Origin: an uncultured bacterium
GTDB lineage: Bacteria; Bacteroidota; Bacteroidia; Chitinophagales; Chitinophagaceae
Length of the DNA stretch: 6,252 bases
Direction of reading: 5' to 3'
Assembly (NCBI GenBank): GCA_903957405.1
Contig: CAJBPC010000084.1
Location: forward strand, 1-6,252
The notes under the pieces: model-generated
Told to the model about the DNA's origin: nothing
Databases searched by the model: none
Seen by the model: the letters and a program-made list of their open reading frames with translations, nothing else
Part shown: piece after piece, positions 1-5,059 of the stretch
How the letters are laid out: every line of letters begins with the position of its first letter
How positions within the stretch are numbered: position 1 is the stretch's first letter
Position numbers and translations under genes: made by a program

Positions 1-1797
1 GGCTTGAAGGCAACCGACAGAAAAGCCACCCTCTTATCCTTGCAGGATGAGGAAGACGGGTCGGATCCGGGCTTCACGCTGGTGGAAAAACCATTGGACC
101 TAACCTCGCAGGGGACGCCTCTTTCACCCTCGCTTGAAAGCCGGGACGCCTATACGACAGCGCCTCCCTTGCGTGCTGATCCCAGAGATGCGGAAGATCT
201 GTCAGGCGGGCTCGCTTTGGAGATCAAGCCCACCGTGCCGGAAGCGATCACGGAAGATGAGCCATTACCGGTGACGGCGGTCGTGAATCTGCCACCCTAC
301 GACCCCGTTCTTGACCTGCGGGACTATAAATACCCTTCCCTTGACCTGCTTGAGATGTACCCCGGGGAAAAGATCGTCATGGATCCTACAGAACTGGAGG
401 CCAATAAAAACCAGATCCTGAAAACGCTGGAGAATTACGATATCGCGATACAAAAGATCTTCGCCACGGTCGGTCCGACGGTGACACTATACGAGATCGT
501 TCCGGCAGCGGGCGTTCGCATTTCACGCATCAAAAATCTGGAGGACGATATCGCACTGAGCCTTTCCGCACTCGGCATCCGGATCATAGCTCCGATACCC
601 GGGAAAGGCACCATCGGCATCGAAGTGCCAAATGTGAAAAAGAGCATGGTGGGGATGCGGGGACTCCTGTCGTCTGAAAAGTTCCAGAACAATACCTTCG
701 CACTCCCGATAGCCCTCGGCAAAAAGATCGACAACGAACATTTCATTGTTGACCTGGCCACTATGCCGCACTTGCTGATGGCAGGCGCAACCGGACAGGG
801 TAAGTCTGTCGGCATCAACGCCCTCATCGTCTCCCTCCTCTACAAAAAGCACCCCTCACAGCTGAAGTTCGTGCTGGTAGATCCAAAGAAGGTGGAGTTG
901 AGCCTCTACAAGACCATCGAGAAGCATTTTCTGGCAAAGCTGCCGGGCGAGGAGGATGCGATCATCACCGACACCAAAAAAGTCATCAATACCCTCAACG
1001 CGCTTTGCATCGAGATGGACACGCGGTATGACCTGCTAAAAGAAGCCAGCTGCCGAAACATCCGCGAATACAACGAGAAATTCGTTGCCCGAAGGCTGAA
1101 TCCCGAAAAGGGACATCAGTTTTTACCCTTCATCGTGCTGGTGATCGACGAGTTCGCCGACCTGATCATGACGGCGGGCAAGGAGATCGAAATGCCGATC
1201 GCACGCCTGGCTCAGCTGGCAAGGGCGGTGGGGATACACCTGATCATCGCCACCCAGCGCCCTTCCGTGAACATCATCACCGGAACCATCAAAGCGAATT
1301 TCCCGGCACGGGTGGCGTTCAAAGTGTCATCCAAAATTGACAGCCGCACGATCCTAGATACCGGCGGTGCCGAACAGCTCATCGGCCGGGGCGACATGCT
1401 GGTATCCTACAACGGAGAGGTCACCCGCCTGCAATGTGTCTTCGTCGACACTCCGGAAGTCGAACGCGTGGTGGAATCCATCGGCAAGCAACGGGGCTAC
1501 CCTCATGCATTCCTACTGCCCGAATACATTGATGAAAAGGATATGGAAAGCCGCGATTTTGATCTGCTCAACCGGGATCCCCTCTTCGAAGATGCCGCCC
1601 GACTCATCGTGCAGACCCAGATGGGCTCGACATCCCTGATACAACGCCGCATGAAGCTGGGATATAACCGCGCCGGCAGGCTGATGGACCAACTCGAAGC
1701 GGCAGGCATAGTGGGACCGAATCAGGGCAGCAAGGTCAGGGAAGTCCTCTACGGCACTGAGGCCGACCTCGAAGTATATCTTCAGTCCATGATCTGA
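1..1797 (+). CDS. ftsK: DNA translocase FtsK, C-terminal motor and gamma domains (5' end cut by window)
   Basis: Septum-anchored, ATP-driven DNA pump that clears the terminus region and activates XerCD dimer resolution during division. The frame is open to base 1. A TTG at base 4 is very probably an internal leucine codon, because the membrane-spanning N-terminal part expected in full FtsK is missing. Numbering from that TTG: residues 1-100 are a low-complexity acidic linker; about 100-225 is the alpha region; the RecA-like beta motor follows, with Walker A GATGQGKS at 261-268, Walker B VLVIDE ending at D382-E383, and the family motif ATQRPS from 416. Residues 525-590 form the gamma winged helix (GSTSLIQRR, GYNRAGR, GSKVRE). 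N555, R559 and D562 lie where the E. coli KOPS-reading N, R and E residues lie; the D-for-E change is conservative. The stop is TGA at 1795-1797. The next gene, lolA, is on the same strand 96 bases away with its own promoter. The family call is very sure; the true start lies outside the window. Confidence 0.97.
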   Translation, partial: GLKATDRKATLLSLQDEEDGSDPGFTLVEKPLDLTSQGTPLSPSLESRDAYTTAPPLRADPRDAEDLSGGLALEIKPTVPEAITEDEPLPVTAVVNLPPYDPVLDLRDYKYPSLDLLEMYPGEKIVMDPTELEANKNQILKTLENYDIAIQKIFATVGPTVTLYEIVPAAGVRISRIKNLEDDIALSLSALGIRIIAPIPGKGTIGIEVPNVKKSMVGMRGLLSSEKFQNNTFALPIALGKKIDNEHFIVDLATMPHLLMAGATGQGKSVGINALIVSLLYKKHPSQLKFVLVDPKKVELSLYKTIEKHFLAKLPGEEDAIITDTKKVINTLNALCIEMDTRYDLLKEASCRNIREYNEKFVARRLNPEKGHQFLPFIVLVIDEFADLIMTAGKEIEMPIARLAQLARAVGIHLIIATQRPSVNIITGTIKANFPARVAFKVSSKIDSRTILDTGGAEQLIGRGDMLVSYNGEVTRLQCVFVDTPEVERVVESIGKQRGYPHAFLLPEYIDEKDMESRDFDLLNRDPLFEDAARLIVQTQMGSTSLIQRRMKLGYNRAGRLMDQLEAAGIVGPNQGSKVREVLYGTEADLEVYLQSMI

Positions 1798-1861
1798 ACG
1801 ATTCGTTAAAATCCAAAGGCCTGAAAACCCTTTTGCCCCGATGCGAGTCTTTCAATTATAA

Positions 1862-1869
1862 TAACTTTG
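1862..1869 (+). promoter_or_regulatory. Bacteroidota -7 promoter box of the lolA-like gene
   Basis: TAACTTTG is an exact match to the TAnnTTTG -7 consensus used by the Bacteroidota primary sigma factor. It ends 24 bases before the ATG at 1894, so transcription would start near 1875 and the leader would be short. A TTTG lies at 1832-1835, but the 26-base spacing is longer than the usual 19-21, so the -33 element is weak or absent. The box overlaps a possible TTG start at 1867, which argues against that start. Confidence 0.7.
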
Positions 1870-1893
1870 CAATCATTAACCCAAACTGGCGAT

Positions 1894-2562
1894 ATGAAAC
1901 AACTCATCTCCACATTCCTCCTGCTCGCATCCATCCTGCCCGTGTCATTTGCACAATCCACGAAGGGACCAACCAAGAGCGATCCGGAAGCCAAGCAGGT
2001 GCTGGACGCTGTCAGCACCAAATTCAAGACGTATAAATCCGTGAAGGCCAATTTCAGCCTTAAAATCGAGAATGCCGCGGGCAAGACCCAGGGTACCAAG
2101 ACCGGAGTCGTACAGATGAAAGGTGGGAAATACCGTGTGGCACTGGATGGACAGGATATCATTTGTGATGGCAAGACGATCTGGACCTATGACAAGAGCG
2201 CAAATGAAGTGCAGGTGTCGACATTGGACAACAGTTCCGGTAGCATCACCCCGCAGAAACTCTTCACCAATTTTTACGACAAGGATTTTCTCTACATCAT
2301 GAACGACGAGGTTAAAGCCGGCGCCAAGACATTTCAGGTTGTCGAGCTCACGCCCATTGACAAGACGAAGCCTTTCTTCAAGGTCGTGGTCGAGGTCGAT
2401 AAAAGCGCCAAGAGCATCCAGTCGACAAAGGTTTTTGAGAAGAACGGGAACCGCTACACTTATGCGATCAGTTCCATGACCACCAATGGCGATATGCCGG
2501 ATGCGAATTTCTCCTTCGACGCGAAGAAATTCCCGGGTGTGGAAGTCATCGATTTAAGATGA
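1894..2562 (+). CDS. lolA: LolA-like periplasmic outer-membrane lipoprotein carrier
   Basis: Predicted periplasmic chaperone that takes lipoproteins released from the inner membrane and carries them to the outer membrane. The 222-residue product starts with a Sec signal peptide: K2, a hydrophobic run at about 4-19, and a likely cleavage at SFA|Q after residue 20. There is no lipobox cysteine, so it should be soluble. The mature part shows the LolA pattern: an early amphipathic stretch (about 34-60, ending in KANFSLKIEN), the segment GGKYRVALDGQDIICDGKTI followed by WTYD at 97-100, and the C-terminal FSFDAKKFPGVEVID at 206-220. Length fits the family. ATG 1894 is chosen because it opens directly on the signal peptide and follows a promoter box; the upstream TTG at 1867 lies inside that box. 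It follows ftsK on the same strand, an order I recall as common in Bacteroidota, and ends at a strong terminator. Transport function is by homology; a general LolA-fold lipid-binding role is possible. Confidence 0.88.
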   Translation: MKQLISTFLLLASILPVSFAQSTKGPTKSDPEAKQVLDAVSTKFKTYKSVKANFSLKIENAAGKTQGTKTGVVQMKGGKYRVALDGQDIICDGKTIWTYDKSANEVQVSTLDNSSGSITPQKLFTNFYDKDFLYIMNDEVKAGAKTFQVVELTPIDKTKPFFKVVVEVDKSAKSIQSTKVFEKNGNRYTYAISSMTTNGDMPDANFSFDAKKFPGVEVIDLR

Positions 2563-2582
2563 TCCTGACGACAAGACAGTTG

Positions 2583-2619
2583 AAAAAAAGGACAGACTCT
2601 TTGGAAGTCTGTCCTTTTT
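2583..2619. terminator. Bidirectional intrinsic terminator between lolA and ubiX
   Basis: A 14-bp perfect stem pairs 2585-2598 with 2606-2619 around a 7-base loop (CTTTGGA). The core is GGACAGACT/AGTCTGTCC, flanked by an A-run on the left and a T-run on the right, so RNA from either strand gives a hairpin followed by U residues. It sits 22 bases after the lolA stop and 26 bases after the ubiX stop, and serves both convergent genes. Confidence 0.93.
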
Positions 2620-2645
2620 CAATATGACCATCGCCGTAACGCCGG

Positions 2646-3206
2646 TCAGGCATCCCCCCATCGGTAGGTATTGACGTCTAAACCCGCCAGGTCAAGGATC
2701 CTGTCCACAACCGTCAGGGCTGCTTCTTCGATCGTGGCGGGGCGACTGTAGAAAGACGGAGTGGCGGGGCAAATGATGCCACCCGCAAGGGTGACCGTTT
2801 CCATGTTCCGGATATGCAGCAGGTTGTAAGGCGTTTCGCGGATCACACAGATGAGTTTCCGCCTTTCTTTCAGCACAACATCTGCGGCCCTTGTGATCAG
2901 GTCGTTTGAGATGCCTCCTGCAATGCGGCCCAGGGTTCCCATGGAGCAGGGCACCACGATCATGGTATCATATCTGCCGGATCCTGACGCAAAGGGCGCC
3001 GAGAAATCATTCTTTCCGAAAAACCGGAATGGATACTGATCAAAAGACCGGTCCCCCAGCTCGGTCTGCCATACATCCCGGGCATTGTCTGACATCACAA
3101 CCGAGACTTCATCCCACTGTGCATCCATCCTGACAAGCTTATCCAGCAATGATTTGAAATAAATGGAACCACTGGCTCCTGTAGCGGCGACAACGATCTT
3201 ACGCAT
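2646..3206 (-). CDS. ubiX: UbiX-type flavin prenyltransferase
   Basis: Joins dimethylallyl phosphate to FMN to make prenylated FMN, the cofactor of UbiD-family (de)carboxylases; cytosolic, and known relatives form dodecamers. The 186-residue length is typical. Visible motifs are the N-terminal nucleotide-binding strand and loop VAATGASGS (residues 6-14), PCSMGTLGRIAGG (86-98), the KERRKLICVIRETP segment (113-126) and PSFYSRP (150-156), all hallmark UbiX/Pad1 positions. The start is ATG (3204-3206); there is no better upstream start that keeps the family N-terminus. It is convergent with lolA, sharing its terminator, and on the same strand as the oxoamine synthase but 440 bases beyond that gene's terminator, so it is probably a single-gene unit. 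No ubiD partner is in the window. Bacteroidota generally use menaquinone, so a role in ubiquinone synthesis is unlikely and the partner decarboxylase must be elsewhere. Confidence 0.95.
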   Translation of the reverse strand: MRKIVVAATGASGSIYFKSLLDKLVRMDAQWDEVSVVMSDNARDVWQTELGDRSFDQYPFRFFGKNDFSAPFASGSGRYDTMIVVPCSMGTLGRIAGGISNDLITRAADVVLKERRKLICVIRETPYNLLHIRNMETVTLAGGIICPATPSFYSRPATIEEAALTVVDRILDLAGLDVNTYRWGDA

Positions 3207-3260
3207 GATTCAGGATTTGAATATTATGATAACCCCGTTAGCTGAACAAAGGATCGTCTG

Positions 3261-3268
3261 GAAAGTTA
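3261..3268 (-). promoter_or_regulatory. Weak candidate -7 box for ubiX
   Basis: On the minus strand this reads TAACTTTC, matching TAnnTTTG at all fixed positions but the last. It ends 54 bases before the ubiX ATG, further than the 21-24 bases seen for the other promoters in this window, and no clear -33 element is visible. No better box was found nearer the gene. Confidence 0.25.
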
Positions 3269-3406
3269 AAGATTAAACCATCTGAAAATATTTTTTTTCT
3301 GGTGAAGTTTGTGCTTCAATGGATTAGGTCGAATGCTCAAGCTTTCACCTGGGTTGTTGCTTTTTTTCGGCAATAAGATGAGCCTCTCGGTCGTTTTAAT
3401 CTCGGT

Positions 3407-3454
3407 TTTTCATAGGATATTGGATTTAAAGCGGGCTGGATTTCTATCCGGCCT
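3407..3454 (+). repeat. Duplicated intergenic hairpin element, copy 1
   Basis: The first half, TTTTCATAGGATATTGGAT (3407-3425), is identical to 3540-3558. After 7-8 poorly conserved bases comes the hairpin GGGCTGGAT-TTCT-ATCCGGCC (3433-3453), which differs from copy 2 only in the first loop base. The copies are 133-134 bases apart in the same orientation. In this copy the hairpin runs straight into six T residues, making it a terminator. Confidence 0.85.
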
Positions 3455-3459
3455 TTTTT
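3434..3459 (+). terminator. Orphan intrinsic terminator reading rightward
   Basis: An 8-bp stem pairs 3434-3441 with 3446-3453 (one T-G wobble) around the loop TTCT, followed by TTTTTT at 3454-3459. It has the shape of an intrinsic terminator on the plus strand, yet no plus-strand gene lies between the lolA terminator and this point. It may end an unrecognised small RNA, block antisense transcription, or simply be part of the repeat. Confidence 0.6.
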
Positions 3460-3502
3460 CATTTGCGCACGTCCCCTGTTGATAAGTCAGCGCTTGAAGG
3501 TG

Positions 3503-3525
3503 CAAGGTTCCGGAGATCGGCCTTG
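3503..3525. other. Bulged hairpin between the two repeat copies
   Basis: CAAGG (3503-3507) pairs with CCTTG (3521-3525), and CCG (3510-3512) pairs with CGG (3518-3520), with a TT bulge on one side and the loop GAGAT. A competing stem, CTTG (3493-3496) with CAAG (3503-3506), would exclude it. The structure is short and could be chance; it is listed because it lies between two conserved hairpins. Confidence 0.35.
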
Positions 3526-3539
3526 TCTTTATAAATGGG

Positions 3540-3589
3540 TTTTCATAGGATATTGGATAATGAACCGGGCTGGATGTCTATCCGGCCCG
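3540..3589 (+). repeat. Duplicated intergenic hairpin element, copy 2
   Basis: This repeats the 19-base block of copy 1 exactly (3540-3558), followed by a longer hairpin: 3566-3575 pairs with 3580-3589, 10 bp with one T-G wobble, loop GTCT. Compared with copy 1 the outer pair G-C replaces a G-T wobble and a further C-G pair is added, so pairing is kept or improved. It is not followed by a T-run, so it is not a terminator in this form. Confidence 0.85.
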
Positions 3590-3598
3590 ATTCGTTGC

Positions 3599-3624
3599 AA
3601 AAAAAATCCCGCAGGAAGCGGGAT
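3599..3624 (-). terminator. Intrinsic terminator of the alpha-oxoamine synthase gene
   Basis: On the minus strand, ATCCCGC (read from 3624 to 3618) pairs with GCGGGAT (3612-3606), a 7-bp GC-rich stem with a 5-base loop, followed by a run of eight T residues (complement of 3599-3606). It begins 22 bases after the stop codon of the minus-strand gene. The opposite strand has a broken T-run, so it is mainly one-way. Confidence 0.88.
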
Positions 3625-3646
3625 CTTATTTTTAAGGAAAGTCTTG

Positions 3647-4906
3647 TCAATGTGCTTCAGACATTTCAGGTATCTGTGATACTTTATACGCCCCTGCATC
3701 GAGTTTTTGTTTAGTCTCTTCGAAGGCCTTGAGCGTGAGGGCGATATCCTCGTCTGTATGAACGGCAGTGGGGATCAGTCTATAGATGATATGTCCCTTC
3801 GGGATGACCGGATAGACCACGATCGAGCAGAAGATATTGTAATTCTCCCGGAGGTCCATGACCATGGCTGTGGCTTCTTCCACGCCGCCTTTCATGTATA
3901 TCGGTGTTACGACAGAGTCGGTCTTGCCGATATCAAAACCCTTTTCCTTCAGTCCATTCTGCAGCTTCAGTGCGTTCTCCCAGAGTTTTGCTTTGAGTTC
4001 GGGGTGGTTCCGCAGGAGTTCCAACCTTTTAAGGTTTCCGATCACCAGCGGCATCGGGAGTGATTTTGCGAAGATCTGGCTGCGGATATTGTATCGGATG
4101 TAATCGATGATGTTTTTTGGACCGGCAGCGAACGCACCGATCGATGCCATTGATTTGGCAAAAGTGGAGAAGTAGATGTCTATCTCGTCCTGGATGCCCT
4201 GCTCTTCGCCGGCACCTGCGCCCGTTTCGCCGAGGGTACCGAAGCCATGTGCGTCATCCACCAGCAGTCGGAACTCATATTTTGCCTTCAATGCAACGAT
4301 CTCCTTCAGTTTGCCCTGATCGCCGGCCATTCCGAAGACGCCTTCCGTGATCAGGAGGATCCCTCCGGATTGCTGTTTGTCGATGAGTGATTGTGCCCGC
4401 TGGAGTTGTTTTTCGCAATCTTCCAGATCGTTGTGTTTGAACACGAACCGGTGTCCGGGGTGCAGGCGAAGTCCATCGATGATGCAGGCATGGCTTTCCG
4501 CGTCGTAAACGATCACGTCGTGGCGGCTGCAGATGACATCGATCAAGCTCATGATGCCCTGATACCCGAAATTCAGGAGGATGGCGTCCTCTTTCATTTC
4601 AAAGGCGGCCAGTTCTCTTTCGAGCTGCTCATGGTGGTTGCTGTTTCCGCTCATCATGCGTGCCCCCATCGGATAGGCCAATCCAAACTCAGCAGATGCA
4701 TCGGCATCCGCTTTGCGCACTTCCGGGTGGTTGGCGAGGCCGAGGTAGTTGTTCAGGCTCCAAACGATCTTCTCCTTGCCGCGGAACATCATGCGGCTTC
4801 CGATCTCCCCTTCGAGTTTCGGGAATGCGAAGTATCCGTGTGCCCTTTCACGATATTGCCCGATCGGTCCGTAGTTCTTAAGCAGCCTTTCAAATATGTC
4901 TCCCAT
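3647..4906 (-). CDS. Alpha-oxoamine synthase family PLP enzyme (serine palmitoyltransferase / cysteate acyltransferase type)
   Basis: Fold-type I PLP enzyme that condenses an amino acid with an acyl thioester and releases CO2. The 419-residue product has the family landmarks: NNYLGLANHPEV at 52-63, ESHACIIDG with H139 (stacks on PLP), VDDAHGFGTLG with D217 and H220 (hold the PLP ring), and TFAKSMASIGAF with K251 as the Schiff-base lysine. YRLIPTAVHT with R376 fits the substrate-carboxylate arginine. Start ATG 4904-4906 gives the typical N-terminus MGDIFERLLKNYGPIGQY. An in-frame ATG ending at 4972 would add 22 atypical residues and lie upstream of the promoter box, so it was rejected. It is monocistronic, with its own promoter and terminator, and no biotin or threonine-catabolism genes nearby, which argues against 8-amino-7-oxononanoate synthase or KBL. 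In Bacteroidota this family makes the long-chain base of sphingolipids (serine) or sulfonolipids (cysteate, giving capnine). The family is certain; the substrate cannot be settled from sequence alone. Confidence 0.93.
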   Translation of the reverse strand: MGDIFERLLKNYGPIGQYRERAHGYFAFPKLEGEIGSRMMFRGKEKIVWSLNNYLGLANHPEVRKADADASAEFGLAYPMGARMMSGNSNHHEQLERELAAFEMKEDAILLNFGYQGIMSLIDVICSRHDVIVYDAESHACIIDGLRLHPGHRFVFKHNDLEDCEKQLQRAQSLIDKQQSGGILLITEGVFGMAGDQGKLKEIVALKAKYEFRLLVDDAHGFGTLGETGAGAGEEQGIQDEIDIYFSTFAKSMASIGAFAAGPKNIIDYIRYNIRSQIFAKSLPMPLVIGNLKRLELLRNHPELKAKLWENALKLQNGLKEKGFDIGKTDSVVTPIYMKGGVEEATAMVMDLRENYNIFCSIVVYPVIPKGHIIYRLIPTAVHTDEDIALTLKAFEETKQKLDAGAYKVSQIPEMSEAH

Positions 4907-4927
4907 GACGAATGTTTCTTTGGTCTG

Positions 4928-4935
4928 CAAAGTTA
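4928..4935 (-). promoter_or_regulatory. Bacteroidota -7 promoter box of the alpha-oxoamine synthase gene
   Basis: The minus strand reads TAACTTTG, the same octamer as at lolA and again followed by CA. It ends 21 bases before the ATG at 4906, so transcription would start near 4921. No TTTG is seen at the normal -33 spacing; an inverted repeat (4944-4967) occupies that place instead. Confidence 0.7.
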
Positions 4936-4943
4936 CAAAAAAT

Positions 4944-4967
4944 ATGGTTTTTTGGGTATTAAACCAT
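4944..4967. promoter_or_regulatory. Inverted repeat over the -33 region of the oxoamine synthase promoter
   Basis: ATGGTTT (4944-4950) and AAACCAT (4961-4967) are perfect 7-base inverted copies separated by 10 bases. Centre-to-centre distance is 17 bases, between one and two helical turns. The pair begins 9 bases upstream of the -7 box on the minus strand and covers the expected -33 site, a position suited to repression. Protein binding is inference. Confidence 0.35.
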
Positions 4968-4981
4968 CGCAACTGACTGAG

Positions 4982-4997
4982 TTCATTTGGAAATGAA
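4982..4997. promoter_or_regulatory. Inverted repeat upstream of the PafA-like gene promoter
   Basis: TTCATTT and AAATGAA are perfect 7-base inverted copies around a GG centre, giving a compact 16-base near-palindrome. It lies 32 bases upstream of the -7 box of the phosphatase gene, about -46 to -61 from the likely start, a place suited to an activator. It does not resemble the E. coli Pho box. Function is inferred only from shape and place. Confidence 0.35.
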
Positions 4998-5029
4998 TGA
5001 GAGTCATCCCGCTTTTGTGCGAATTCCGA

Positions 5030-5037
5030 TAATTTTG
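5030..5037 (+). promoter_or_regulatory. Bacteroidota -7 promoter box of the PafA-like gene
   Basis: TAATTTTG matches TAnnTTTG exactly and ends 22 bases before the ATG at 5060. The nearest upstream TTTG (5014-5017) is only 12 bases away, too close for a normal -33 element. The leader length agrees with the two other promoters in the window. Confidence 0.65.
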
Positions 5038-5059
5038 GGTTTCACAAAACAGGATTTTC

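Larger units (their letters stand above)
3207..3646. other. 440-base gene-free region with hairpins and a duplicated element
   Basis: No frame here gives a protein with recognisable features. A short open frame at 3479-3679 (+) crosses the repeat and the neighbouring gene's terminator and looks accidental. The region holds, left to right: the weak candidate ubiX promoter (3261-3268, -), an A/T-rich run (3286-3300), a small stem TGAAG/CTTCA (3303-3318), repeat copy 1 with a rightward terminator (3407-3459), a bulged hairpin (3503-3525), repeat copy 2 (3540-3589), and the terminator of the minus-strand oxoamine synthase (3599-3624). An untranslated RNA is possible but unproven. Confidence 0.6.

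Noticed and set aside
4..6. TTG as the start codon of the FtsK reading frame
   Set aside because: The frame is open to base 1 and the membrane-anchoring N-terminal part is missing, so the gene is cut by the window edge rather than starting here.
435..852. Minus-strand open frames of 109-130 codons
   Set aside because: They are antisense to the conserved FtsK motor domain and show no motif of their own.
1814..1835. Possible hairpin CAAAGG/CCTTTTG after ftsK
   Set aside because: The stem needs a bulge, is AT-rich and has no following T-run, so it is not a convincing terminator.
1867..1893. TTG start adding nine residues to the LolA-like protein
   Set aside because: The codon overlaps the -7 promoter box, and the added residues would precede a clean signal peptide that begins at the ATG at 1894.
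3488..3535. tRNA-like GGTTCC sequence with nearby stems
   Set aside because: The T-arm consensus is incomplete, and there is no acceptor stem or anticodon arm with correct spacing.
3407..3589. CRISPR array or insertion sequence ends
   Set aside because: Only two repeat copies, the spacer is over 80 bases, the copies are direct rather than terminal inverted, and there is no transposase or cas gene.
4907..4972. Upstream ATG extending the oxoamine synthase by 22 residues
   Set aside because: It lies upstream of the promoter box at 4928-4935, so the transcript would not include it, and the extension does not resemble the family N-terminus.
4391..4996. 201-codon plus-strand open frame
   Set aside because: It is antisense to the oxoamine synthase and runs through the promoter region; no family features are visible.
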